Of a stretch of DNA of 64,000 nucleotides, positions 33,951 through 45,989 are shown piece by piece. The position numbers and the translations under genes were made by a program. Under the pieces are notes generated by a model. It made no database searches. It saw only the letters and a program-made list of their open reading frames with translations, and was not told the DNA's origin. The DNA is from Phoronis australis (taxonomy: Eukaryota > Phoronida > Phoronidae), in assembly GCA_002633005.1 (NCBI GenBank), contig NMRA01000463.1, positions 2,070-66,069 on the forward strand, given 5' to 3'. Each line of letters opens with the position of its first letter. Within the stretch, counting starts at the first letter, position 1.

Positions 33951-36558
33951 AGCACTATTTGCTTTCGAGTTATTAATTTGTTGTCGTCATCTTTGTTTGG
34001 GCGTGCGGCCTTTGCTGCTGTATCTCCCAAGCCTCTTGCAGAATCTTAATGAGATTGGCAGATTTGTTTCAAGTTTTGTAGTAAGGAGGCTACGACGCCT
34101 TTCCATCTTTGAATGGATTTGATGTATTCTGCACCATCTGGTGGCCATTATTATGATAGTATTAAATGTACACTCCTAGAAGCCTTATGTGCACTAAATG
34201 TAAAAATTTTTATGAATTTCATCAAAATTTTTTTTTGGCTTCTTCAAAAGTATGGCCCCAAAATCAAAAAGGTAGTCAGATGAAATTTTACACTCTAAAT
34301 GATTTCGTGGACCACGTTGGAAATAAGTATTTTGTGTTACCCAGAAGTCAATTGTCCTTGTTCACCTCCTTGTTTACAAGTGTCGAGATCTTATTGGCTG
34401 TCCTTACTTTAAGCTTATACTCTTGTCTGTCTCCATCTGTTTTGTTGCAGCATCATGTTATCTTGCTTTCTATTGCTTTTACAGTCAATCTATTTTAAAT
34501 GTAATAAATCTGAAGAGTATCCATAGCTTTTACCGTCAAAATTTGCTGATTTGCTTTGAGATGAATTGCAGTGTGCTTTTTTGAAACCCTCTGTTGGGTA
34601 AAACCGCTGTGCAATTAGAAGATTCCCTGACACTTTACACTGTTGCCTAGTGATTTTCCAAGATCAGAATGTTGCCCCTGTAGGGGGCTTATGTCATCGA
34701 TTATTACGTAATATTTCCAGTTCAGTTTTTAAGTTTTAACCTAGTGTTAACCAGCTATGAGACCTTTTGCGTAAGCTTCTTTTCGCAAACCCACTTTCTG
34801 TTTACGACTTGCACAGGAAGAAAATTTAATTTGTTCACAATTGTACGGTGTTTGCTAAATGTGTGGAAATCTAGAGGTGATTACCGTACTTTACCATTAA
34901 GGTGAAGTTAGAGACCAAACGCCTTCCACATATTGCTTGTAATATTCTTTGTCGTAATTTTTAAATGAGCGTGTTATGGAGGTGAACAGGTACTTGCCGT
35001 TATTGACTGATAAATGCAATATAATGATAAAAAGACAAAAGAGCGTGCATATTTGATGATGATACATGGTAGTTCTCCTTGCCTTTAGCACACAATATGG
35101 GTGACATTTTATTTTGTCAAATTTCTCCTCAAAAATAAAAATTATGAACTTTTTAATTTACTACTAAGACGTGTAAATGTCATAAAAGAACGTTTGGTAA
35201 AGATTCCAGTTTTTTTAGCTGAGTAACTAGTCTTTGAAAAAAAGGGAAAAATTACAATTTTGGCAATTTTTTGTGCGAAATAAATGGACAATTCCAGTAC
35301 TCGGACTGGTGGGAAACTATCTATTAAAGAATCAAAGTTTGATTCAGAAAAAAATTCTTCAGCATTTTAACACATTCTTGTCATTTTTTAAGTCAAAACA
35401 TAAGTAAATGTGACATGTATTTCGTCAATTTTGTGAGTTTAAGTCGTTGGTGTCGAGTTGAGCGACTGACCAAAAAGTGTGTGTGACTCAAAACATTAAT
35501 TTGCAATCTGACAAAAATTGCTTCAATATTTTGGTCTACAAAAATAAGCTCATCCCAACAATGAAAAGAGAGGTAAACCATCATGAATATTTCACTTATA
35601 TCTAACCAAAGCTTCAAGAGGAATCAGTCATGGCAATCAAAAAGTTCAAGGATGTCCTGGCCTTTTCAAAAGGTTTAAAGACACTTTGGTATTACTTTAT
35701 TTCTGCGCCATATGGCAACGAGATGTATCATACAGAGCCGAGATGGCATAATACAGTGCAACTATGCCAAAGGGACCACAAATCCTTGCTCAGGATCTCT
35801 CAGGGAATTAACACCACACACTAGTATGCTTTATTATGTAACAAGCCAGCAACTAGAGCCTGGTGGGGGATACACAAAGGGTTTGTTGTGAATCATCTGG
35901 TATCTACTTAGCTAGAGATCCTATTGTTTAAGAGGGATTGAGTTGTTGGGAAGTGATTCTGCATTCAAGGTTTGTTACTCAATAAGTTCAACCTCTTGAC
36001 TGGCATCATGGCACTAACTGGGGAAGGTCAGGCGGATAACTTGATTGGCTGACATTATGAGAATGCTGGGTAAATGGATTGTGAGGTTTTCTTGGTGACC
36101 CAGTGGATCAGCTGTGCTGCGTGTCAAAGTTGCTTTGAATGAAGTGTTACTGCAGTGATTGTGGGCGAATTTTAATTTGCTGATTTTAAATTTATTAAAC
36201 GGACAGTGTTTGCTAGAAGGGGTCAAACAAAACAAATTTCCCATAGTTCCCTGCCTTTCAATTTATTTTTGTAATAACTGTTCGTCATGACAGGAAATTT
36301 GCTGAAACTTAATGAGGTTGAAAGCACTATTCTCTCCTATCAATGTTTGGTTGGAGTAACTAAAAAATTAAGGTCTGGATATCGATCAAAGTCTCAGATT
36401 ATGAACGTGATTATAGGTTGCGGATCCCTATTGATTTTGGGTGAAATCCACGAATACTGATATTTTTAAAATGTCTGAGGATTCATTAGTTTGATGTCAT
36501 TTTTACCTCTTGACCTTTATTGATTACTTCTTTGCTTATTACTAGTGAGAGTATCTCA

Positions 36559-36797
36559 CAGGGTTTGGAATTTTCCTCTTGTAAGAGGATTTTCTTTTTT
36601 GGTTTCATTTTCCTCTTATTTGATTTCCAGTTTCCTCTTTTTTAATCATTATGTTGACTTTATCCGTGGAAAAACGTTTACTTCGCTTAAATTTTACAAC
36701 ATACAGTTATTTCTACTACAAAAGCCTGTTTATTTGTGGAACGTTACATCACCTGGAAAATTTTCCTCTATTTTGTCATTGATTATTCCAAGCCGTG
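36559..36797 (+). mobile_element. MITE-like element family D, copy 3
   Basis: Begins CAGGGTTTGGAATTTTCCTC and ends ATTATTCCAAGCCGTG. The interior matches copies 1 and 2 (GTAAGAGGATTTTC, TTTCCTCTTTTTTAATC, TTAAATTTTACAAC, CACCTGGAAAATTTTCC). Confidence 0.7.
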
Positions 36798-39620
36798 ATC
36801 TCATTCAGTTCTTGTGGGATATCATAATCTATTATTTTTATTATAATTGAAGCTACGATTGGCCAGTAGTAAGAAATGAAATTTCCTGATTCTCATTGGA
36901 TAAACTTATACTAGAGATATTAACTTACTTACAGTATACCAGTGCTCGATTTGGTGACCTTCAGGTTGCCAATGGGACCTGAGATAGTGTTTGGTGACCT
37001 GGGAAAAATCCCGTGTCGCCACAAAATCCGGCCAGTGCAAGGTCAAGGTTAGATAATAATTCCCCCAATATTCATTTCAAAGTTTCTGTTGACATCCAAA
37101 CTTTAAATGTGTAATGGTTGAATACCTTTGGTTCATAATTGTTCCGTTTATTTTGTGAAATCAGTGTATGCACCAACATGGTCGTCACCATTCATGTAAT
37201 ATCAAACGTGCTTAAATAACAACAGGAGTTAGGAATGATCATCAAAAATCGGGGCTGGATCGATGAAACATGCGATCGTCTGCGTTTTTCCTGAGAGCGG
37301 AGTACTGTGTCAAGCTAAGTGTCGAGCACCGCTTACTGTGTCAGAACGTTCGATAGGGGGAGCTGCATTAAAGGAGGGTGAAATACAGTCATACTTGTGC
37401 TATGTGTGACAGTTTGTTCTGTATGGGATGGTAGTGTTGTTCAGAGCTCGAAATACACGCTGGCGTGGTGGCCCAGGACCAGTAGATTTGCGGCCGCCCT
37501 ATGTGGATGTGGTCTTATATTCAAGTAAGAGGACCAACGAGTCAGCACATTTATTTGCTGAAGCTCAAACACTGGTGTTGTCAGTGGAGGGGTTACAAAA
37601 GGGGCGTTCAAGAATTCACCCTCATGAATCAAGAGGAACAACTAAAAATGGCGACACAACAAAAGGGTGCTAATGGTCCATTGACCCCTTGTCGCTAAAG
37701 CCTTTAATCCAATCATGATTGTTACAAAGACGAATTTATTCAGAAAATCTGACACGTAGGTAAAACATGAACTTTTCGGTTCAATCGAATATGCAAATCT
37801 GTGTTAAGTCTAGTTTGCTTTGATCCTGTTGTGTGATGGATTATGGGCATCGGCAGTTAAATCCATATTTTCTATGCAACCTGTTGGTATTCTTGATTTC
37901 TCATAAGATACACTTCAGTTTATTGTTTGCTACTGGGCCAAGATTAACTTAATTTGTAGAGGGTGAAATCTAATAGAGTTTAAAACATGCTTTATGGTGG
38001 TGCTCTCGCAGCTATGAATTAAATTAGATAAATTGAACTATCAGTTAAATTTAATTAATGAATATTTAAACATTGAATTCACCAATTGAATTAAAAATAA
38101 ATTAAAACTTCTATATGATAAATACAATGAATTCAAGTGGCTGAAATGAAGGGAAGGATAGCTATTATGACAACATTCACAAGTAAGTGATGAATACGTG
38201 CCAGAAGTCACCATAATGATACGCCCCCTTCAGGATTGCAGCTGAATGTTTGTTTTCTTTTCTAATTTGCAGCTGATGGTATTTTTGTGGCATGAATAGT
38301 AAATCGTCATCAATTTCAGTCAAAATTAATTGCCAAAATTGGTCTTTTTTCATTTTTCAAAAGCCCTTAACAGTGTTATAAATGTCCATGATTTCTTAGA
38401 AGCGCTGTCTGATGGTAATTATAGTATAGACTCTTTAAGATATGTTTGCACGCTCCTAACTATGCAAATGTATAGCAGGAGCTAAACGACATTGCTGTTT
38501 GAACACCGTCTATGCTAATCAAAGTGCAGTTGTATTCATTGACTTCAATGTGAAAACAAAAAATTACGCAAATAGGTGACATGGCATACTTCGCGGGCTC
38601 AGAAAGCCCGCATCATGCTGTGTTATTCCCCGGAATCACGTCACGATACTTACTGGACACTGTTCCGTGATTTACAGCGGATCATTTTCTACACAAAACT
38701 TGTTCTTAAAAACATTTATAAAGTTTCAGCCTACTTCTTATGAACATCATCGCTATATGTAGCGTTTCTAACGAATAGTAATCTGACAAAGTAATCACAG
38801 AGCTTAGGAATTAGCGTTTTGGTTCCACTTTAGAAATAGACAGTATTGCATTTATTTGATACTACTTGTCTTGCATGAAAATATGAAACGGTCCAATTTC
38901 ACTCATGGGCCAGATTGGGTCCTAAATTGATAAACTACCACCTGGTGCGTAACTTTCAGGTTTCGTGAAGATGTTAAAAACATCAGATAATGAAAGATGT
39001 TTTTACTCTCTTTAAAATGTTCTCCCAATTTTTTATGACGAAGGAGGTTTTTGCACTCTCGTGAAAATGTTCTCCTTCTTTGAAAAAAAATAGTCTGGGG
39101 TGAAATTTTGTACATATTACTGATGACTATAAAATCATTTTATTTCAATTTTGCATTTTTTCAGGTTTCAGGTGTAACATACCCAGAACACCATTACAAA
39201 GACAATTAAACATATCTGGGGTGCGCACATTAAGGATAGTGATCCCGTGGTAGATTGACGAGACCACGTAACTGTCTTCGCAAGATGTCACCACGTTATA
39301 CGAACCAAGCATGTGATCGCCCTAAATATCACTCCATGAACGTCACACTTTTGAGCTGAACATGCTGAGGCTACATGTTGGAGATGGTATTGTTGAGCTC
39401 AGGCTGCCCTTATTGGGAGCACTTATTCTTCCATGAAAGTTGTTTTCATGCTAATGAAATATGTTGCTATTCTTTGAATTTGTTTCATCAACTTTCTCTC
39501 AATCGTGATTACGTCTAGGGAGTTTTTGCAAAATTCACGAGTTCATATTTGTTGCAAATTATTTCTTCAAAATCTGTTTTGATTGCATCTACTGTGTTGT
39601 TACTTCCACTCTAGAACCTC

Positions 39621-39772
39621 AGGGCTTAGTTGCATAAAAGTCGTGCGCCGTATAGCAACAATGACGTCGCGTTATCCCGCGTCACGTTGTTATTGTTGAA
39701 CAATGCACGTGACGTCATGCAACAGTCAAACTTATGCAGCGGATGATTTTGAAGTTTTATGCAACCCAGTCC
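39621..39772. mobile_element. Palindromic element with TGACGTC motifs (family J), copy 1
   Basis: Ends GGCTTAGTTGCATAAAAG and GTTTTATGCAACCCAGTCC are inverted. The centre has AGCAACAATGACGTCGCG and CACGTGACGTCATGCAAC, two CRE-like TGACGTC sites facing each other around GTTGTTATTGTTGAAC. Confidence 0.7.
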
Positions 39773-40110
39773 AGATGTTTGCTTGCACAAATGATCCTGC
39801 TTGTTTTAACTTGGTTCATTCTAATTTTGATAAAATTCTATTGTATGTTAACAATTCATGTATGATGCCAACGATATATTTCATTATTTTATTGTGTTTA
39901 CTGAGACCATGATTGTCAAATAATACCATTGTCATATGTTTCATGAAAAGTTCCTTCTTAGGTTTTTAAGACAGAAGTTTGGTCTTGTGCTTCACATAAG
40001 TATTTCTGAAAAATTATTAAATTTTGCTTGAGCGAAATTTCAAAGTCTCTGAGAACATTCACTGTATACACACGCCTGCTAGTTATGAATATGTATATAG
40101 ATCACAAACA

Positions 40111-40250
40111 TTTTTTAACTCTGGTCTGTACGCCACCTGTTGGCCATATTACGGGAACCAGTGAACACAAGTCTGAAATCTTTTCACAACTTGTGTTTAT
40201 TAGGTCATGTGATGTGGCCAACAGGTGGCGTGCAGACCAGGTGTAAAAGT
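40111..40250. mobile_element. Foldback of two inverted SINE tails
   Basis: Left arm CTGGTCTGTACGCCACCTGT then TGGCCATATTACG; right arm is the inverted partner, GATGTGGCCAACAGGTGGCG then TGCAGACCAGGTG. Arms are about 43 bp and the spacer about 50 bp. Either two SINE tails inserted head to head or a MITE from which the SINE took its tail. Confidence 0.6.
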
Positions 40251-43200
40251 ATCTGTGATACCTGCTTGTTACTAAGAGAACTTCTACATATTATTTCTAG
40301 ACTTTGATGCGCTGGTAATTACTTTCATTGCTAAATCTTGATGGGCATTAGATCAGATTCCTGTCTTGAGTCGTAATTCACTTTCATCAAATGTACCCAG
40401 GTCACATGACCCAGGTCATTGTTTTTTGTTTAAAGCAATCTTTGGTTCTAATATTATCTGTTCGTTTATTGATGCATTTGTTACTATGGTGATTTTTATT
40501 TTGTTGTTGGGCACTAAAATTTACGAACCCTTAGCTTTAAAAGTGCCTGGGATTTGGTGTTACTCCTCTCAGATGAAAGTGTGATGATGGGTCATGCGTG
40601 AGCTCCCAAAATTACTAGCTTAAAATAGGACGATGACCACTGGCCACTTGGTTGGCATGGTGGGATGTTGAATTGTGAGGGAAACCTGCGAAAATGCCCC
40701 AAACTTAACAGACAAGATTTCTCACAGCAAGTGTCTTGTGTGTGTGTCTTACATTATGGAACTGATCCCTACTGTGCTTAAATTATGACATTTGTAGTCA
40801 AATTAACCAGTTTGATTGGTTGGTTTTGTTTGTTATCATGGTTGCACTGAGGGAGGGGGGTTCTGAAAGTGCAGTACAACCATGTGTCGTCTTAAAATTT
40901 ATGTGCCCCTTTAGTACTTGACCAATTATCTGGTCTCTGCGAAATAATTGTAGACTTGAGAAGCAGCTCATCTGTAGATTTTTGTTTCTTATTGTTTGCC
41001 GATGGCCACAAAATAACCTGCTGTCAACTAACTTGGGTAATGAGGATAGACAGATGCGCAACCTTGTGTGTACTTTGAAAACTATCTACATGGCAGCAGG
41101 CATGGGTCCAGATTGGAGTCCTGAGTGCGCAGACATCTCTGCCTGCCATTTCTGCAAAGCTGCAATGGGGGAAGTATTGCCTCCTTGTTTCAGGCATGTT
41201 CTCTTCTGGTCATATTGTTAATCGCAGGTGCCTGTCTCAGACATGTATGGATATTGTCAAACATTTTGAAGTAATAACCCATTTTATAAGTATAGCATGT
41301 ACATGGTTTGTGTTACTTTTTTATTGTGGTACGAAAATAATTTTGTATATGATGTAAGCACAGATTTTGTATCTGAATATCGAGAAACGAGATTTTTTTG
41401 TTAAACAACTTTTGTTTAGATGTTCCTATAGTGCTCTTTAATATGTACATGTATGACCATATTTGGTTCTGGTCTATGGCTGAACATGCGCCACGTCACT
41501 TCAAGAAAATAGTGCCTACGCCTATCAAGTTTACCCAAGTTCTCAAACCTTTTTTCACATGCTACACCATGGGGGCCAAGTCCTCTGCTATCACCTCCTG
41601 TCTGGTTCGCCATTGGTTACAATAATTGCCTCCCACACATCAGTGCTGCCACCCCACCCCCAACCCAGCTTTTTGGTGGTTTTCTCTTCTTTTTAAAAAA
41701 TCAACAGCTAGAAATGAACATTGCGTCAGCAGGTCAGTTTTCAAAATAAATCAAAAGATATCTTGCTTTTTTGCAGTATTTTTCACATTATAATTAAGCA
41801 GTTTACTAAGTGGGTTTTTTGAAAATAGAGTTTAATTTATCTTTTATGAGCTTAATTTGCACTCTGCAGATGTTATTAAACAAACTTTAGCAAATTTTCC
41901 ATTTTTGCAGCGAGTTAATCAGCCTTGGAAAATTAGGTAAATAGCATTTTTTGCAATTATTTTGATGCCAAGTAAATTAAGTATTAACGTTTTGGGGTAC
42001 TGCATGTGATTTCCGCTTAGGAGTCCGTTTTGCACGTTAGAGTTTACCTCCGACCTTATGTTTTGAAACTGTTCATCCTAAACCAGTTTGTGATGCATAA
42101 TGAGTCATGCTTTTTGTTAGCCTTTACCTCATCTCACTCGAGGGATTGAGTATCGTGTCACGTGGCTTCATTCCTTAAAGCCAGTTTCCTGCGAGTTTTC
42201 GCTATTCTCGCAAGTCTTCACGAGATGTTGCTGCAATCGGTCGTAAGCGAAGCACGTATGCGACCTCGCTGGCTTTGACTCTTCCCTTACGGTAGGGTCC
42301 CTACACACTGCGGGCAATAAAAATGGGCGTGTATTTTGGCCGTTGGATACATTTATCAGAAGGGAAAAGTGAGGCAGCTCGGTAACTTTACTGCAAGTTC
42401 CAACAGCGAAACCAGCGTCTTCACTGCTTTGCATTTCCAGTTTTCGTGGTTTATTTTGTCAGTTTCTTTTTTTCGGAATGAGACTACTGAAAAAAAGTTT
42501 CAAAATATCTTGATTAGATAGCGGTATATAAGAAATTGTCAAAATGCCTTTAAAATAATGCCTTCACCCATTTGTTGATTACCACATGAATGAATTTATT
42601 ATGCGCCACGGACCCGATCTGCGTGTTTCCTGTAGTATCGTTTGGTTTTGTTGCAATATGCAATAAACACTAATCAACACTAATTTGTGATTACTGCGTC
42701 ACTATCAAACACTTGACTGTTGATAGGATTTTTTTTCAGAAAAATATTCTCGTGCCCGAATTTCTGTGTCAATTCGGCAATCTAGCTGTGATCAAGTTCG
42801 TGCGACCTTTGACCCGTCGCATTGAATGAAGACGTTCAGCTTGTCTGCCTTAATTCCACTTTGTTTTTGTGTAAGCATTCATGTTTACTTTAAATTTCAT
42901 TTTATTGGTCGCATAATGTGAGCTTAGTGCATAATGGCCTTGTGTAGATGGTTTGCATTTGAGTCATTTATTATAATTATCATGTTTGTTTATTACGATT
43001 TGTTTCAAAAAGTATTGTTAATTAAATTCTGATGATTTTTATTGTAAATAAAAATTCGATTTTTATCGTTACTGGAAACCGTAATGTTTTTTCATGTGTT
43101 TGTAGACAAGTGCGGTATGACGTCAACCCTGGTGATACTGAACTTCCTGTTGGAACCGGTGTGAAATATGTTCACCAGAGGAAATTCGATGGGAATTGTC

Positions 43201-43659
43201 TATTCAGAGACCCGGCGTTACTTGGACTTCTGTGGTTTTCAGGAAAATTCAAAATTGCATCAAACGAATGTTATAATTTAGAAAACCGTGACAGCAGTAT
43301 GCCGCTTTTGATCTTGGCATTCTGTATTAAGCGAAATTTGACCATTTTGCAGATGTCGTTGTTTGACTATGAATGTACCGCACCAGTTCTGCTAAATTCC
43401 ACTAAAAAAATTATGGCTACGAGACCCAAGCAGTAGTACTTTGATATAAAGTCAAAAACTCAAACATAAACTATCAGAGTTAGATTCTGTTTCGGTATCG
43501 GTTGTAAATGCATCGTTTTACAAAAAAACATAATTTTATGTTTACACTTTGGTTAAAGCTGCAATTCGATTGGTTTTGGCCGGCTAAAAAGCGAAGATCG
43601 TATTAGGCCGGGATTTTAGTTTCATGAAATTGGTCTCGTTAATGTTCCATGGGCGACGC

Positions 43660-43815
43660 AGCACTGAAAAAAGTGGGGGGAGCTAAATCCCCCCCTTAGC
43701 GCCCCCTGTGGTGCACCACCTATAGACCATGTGCGGCGTAGCCCTGAAAAAAGTGGGGGCTATTAGCCCCCTCCCCCCCAACCCTCTATGGTGGGCCGCC
43801 CATGTGTTCATTGCC
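43660..43815 (+). repeat. Two tandem related units with C/G-rich hairpins
   Basis: Both units contain CTGAAAAAAGTGGGGG, then a short AGC(T) hairpin into a C run (CCCCCCC), then CCC(C)TNTGGTG. Unit length about 78 bp, diverged. Confidence 0.5.
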
Positions 43816-44092
43816 GTGATAGGATTGCGGAATACTGAACGCGGCGTCAGCGATTCAAGAAAGCGCTTCAGAGCCCATTGCGGATTCGACATTGGTGCAT
43901 GCATGCAGGCATTGACCATCAAGTCGGATGAGCGTGGTCATGTTTTTGAAATCCAATGCGCTTCGGTTACGAATTCAGCTGAGACAGACGGCTCAACATG
44001 GCAAAATCCAATTTCAACTTTGCATATCTGTTAAGGAGTACGAGATCCTCAAAATGAGTAAATGAGTAAAATACAAGAATCACTGAACATCA

Positions 44093-44162
44093 TCAATATT
44101 GCACTGGACATAACGTCAATATTGCGTTGGACATAACATCAATATTGCGCTGGACATAACAT
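44093..44162 (+). repeat. Tandem repeat, 23-bp unit x3
   Basis: Units TCAATATTGCACTGGACATA with a short ACA/ACG end, repeated three times. Confidence 0.75.
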
Positions 44163-45366
44163 CTTTAAACATCTTTAAGACATTGACGTAACGTCGTGGG
44201 GTTGAAAGAAATAAAATAAGGGCCTATTTGGAAGCCGTTCAACATAATCCTGCAGCCCGCTCTAATACCGACGAATCAATCGTGTACCAGGGCTCAGGAG
44301 TTTGGAGGCACGCTTTCGGGGGTTTCAGCGCTGACACCTGGCGGTTTCGGAACCTTTGCGAGTATAATATTGGAGAATTTGGCCGACATATGAAACCCAT
44401 TCGAATAAGCTCCCAATATGCACGTACGTTTTGAAAGGTACCGTAAGAATGAAATCAGCCACTTGTCTTTTTGTCTTTTCTATTGATTTTCGTTTCCTAA
44501 AACTCAGTCAGTTGTGCTCCCACAGTGCTACACGACCTTTGAAATTTAGATTTCCGTGTGTGGTTTGCGTGTTCCTGGTATATTATAGCATTTAGCTCAC
44601 CGACGTTAAGGTGCGTTCACATGTCACATCTGTGAACGCCGATTTTTGCTTAAAGATACACTGGCCGATTGGATACTCAGTCCATTGAAAATCAATTTAT
44701 GTCGGACTTGTAACCATGTATCAAGGATAATTCTAGAAGCGCGTACCTCGTCATTGGCGTAAAAATGATGTCATTGACGCACTGTGATCCTAATTCGGTC
44801 CAACAGTTGCACTAAAATTGCAAAGAATAAAAACAAAAGATGGCATGACTAACAGTTCCCCGACTTGGCCCATAGGGGTCAGGTCGTGTGGGTTAATTTA
44901 CCCATACCTTCATTTTTCATCCCTGTTACCGTATATGCAAGTGAAATCTGTATAACGAATTACTGTCTCGAACTGACGTAATCACCGACAATGAAGCGTG
45001 AATAAAACGCACAAAGTAGAACACAAATACGCGAATATATCGCAGACAACTCCTCAACAATAATTCCGTTTTTTATGAAAAAATAATTTTAGTTTTCTGT
45101 GTTGAATTGTTTTCGCAAAAATTTGCAAGGCCACTGACCTTCGACATCGCGATTCCCCGGTTGTTGAACCGCGTGACCTCAGTTCAGGTACCGCCCTAAT
45201 CGTCAGCTCAATCTGCCGAGACATGATTTTAGAGTTCTGACATGATTATTCTTGTAACAATCACTCCAAAAAATGTTTAGGTTAGCAGTAGATTAGTAGA
45301 CTTTAGGCGGATTTTCAAAGCCGACTTCCGCAATGGTGATTTGAGAATTAAAGAAGTTTTGTATAA

Positions 45367-45517
45367 CTACATCGTTTGCTGCCGACGGGCTGAATCACTA
45401 GCAAAACAGTTTGAGAGTCAGCAAAGAATTTCATTCAGTTATTGGTCAAAGGCTGGAAACATCAAGTTTTTCATTAACAGGTTTAGATTTACTCTTAAAA
45501 TCAACCAATCTTAGTAT
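45367..45517 (+). repeat. Exact 151-bp direct duplication, copy 1
   Basis: Begins CTACATCGTTTGCTGCCGAC and ends AACCAATCTTAGTAT. It is read base for base again at 45839-45989. Confidence 0.9.
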
Positions 45518-45838
45518 CCCAGTAAACATGACAGTATTGGCCCAATACTGGATAACTGTTGCTTGATAACGCTTGTACCGTATACCGGTTTACGTTTCTG
45601 GGCCAGGAATGGCCCAGTACCGTCCCCACGACACTAACCCAGTGAACTTTCCCTTAGCGGCTCGCCGGTATTGGACCGGTAAACACAGACTTGAACACAA
45701 GAGGGCAGTTAGAGGCTTGCCCACTGGAGGGCTAAAACTTTTGATTTTTTTTAAAAGTCAGATGTGTGACAGTAAAACTTTTCATGTTCATCAAGAAATT
45801 AACTACCCGCAGCTGTATTATAGTGAAATTTTATTGTN

Positions 45839-45989
45839 CTACATCGTTTGCTGCCGACGGGCTGAATCACTAGCAAAACAGTTTGAGAGTCAGCAAAGAA
45901 TTTCATTCAGTTATTGGTCAAAGGCTGGAAACATCAAGTTTTTCATTAACAGGTTTAGATTTACTCTTAAAATCAACCAATCTTAGTAT
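45839..45989 (+). repeat. Exact 151-bp direct duplication, copy 2 (starts right after an N)
   Basis: Same as 45367-45517. The N at 45838 immediately precedes it, so an assembly join is likely. Confidence 0.9.

Noticed and set aside
36942-37330. Possible inverted-repeat element with GTGCTCGA ends
   Set aside because: Only about 10 bp of the ends match in inverse orientation and no second copy was seen. Too weak to list.
41085-41221. Cys-rich reading (CADISACHFCKAAM) resembling a small zinc-binding motif
   Set aside because: Only one CxxC-type pair, no continuation in any neighbouring frame and no family match. Probably chance.
42168-42434. 88-codon minus-strand frame
   Set aside because: No domain resemblance, no conserved start or splice context.
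43032-43436. 134-codon open frame in the intergenic stretch
   Set aside because: No recognisable domain, no supporting splice or start context, low-complexity AT-driven composition. Not enough to call a gene.
45573-45986. 137-codon frame containing an undetermined residue
   Set aside because: Crosses the N at 45838 and the probable assembly join. No family match.
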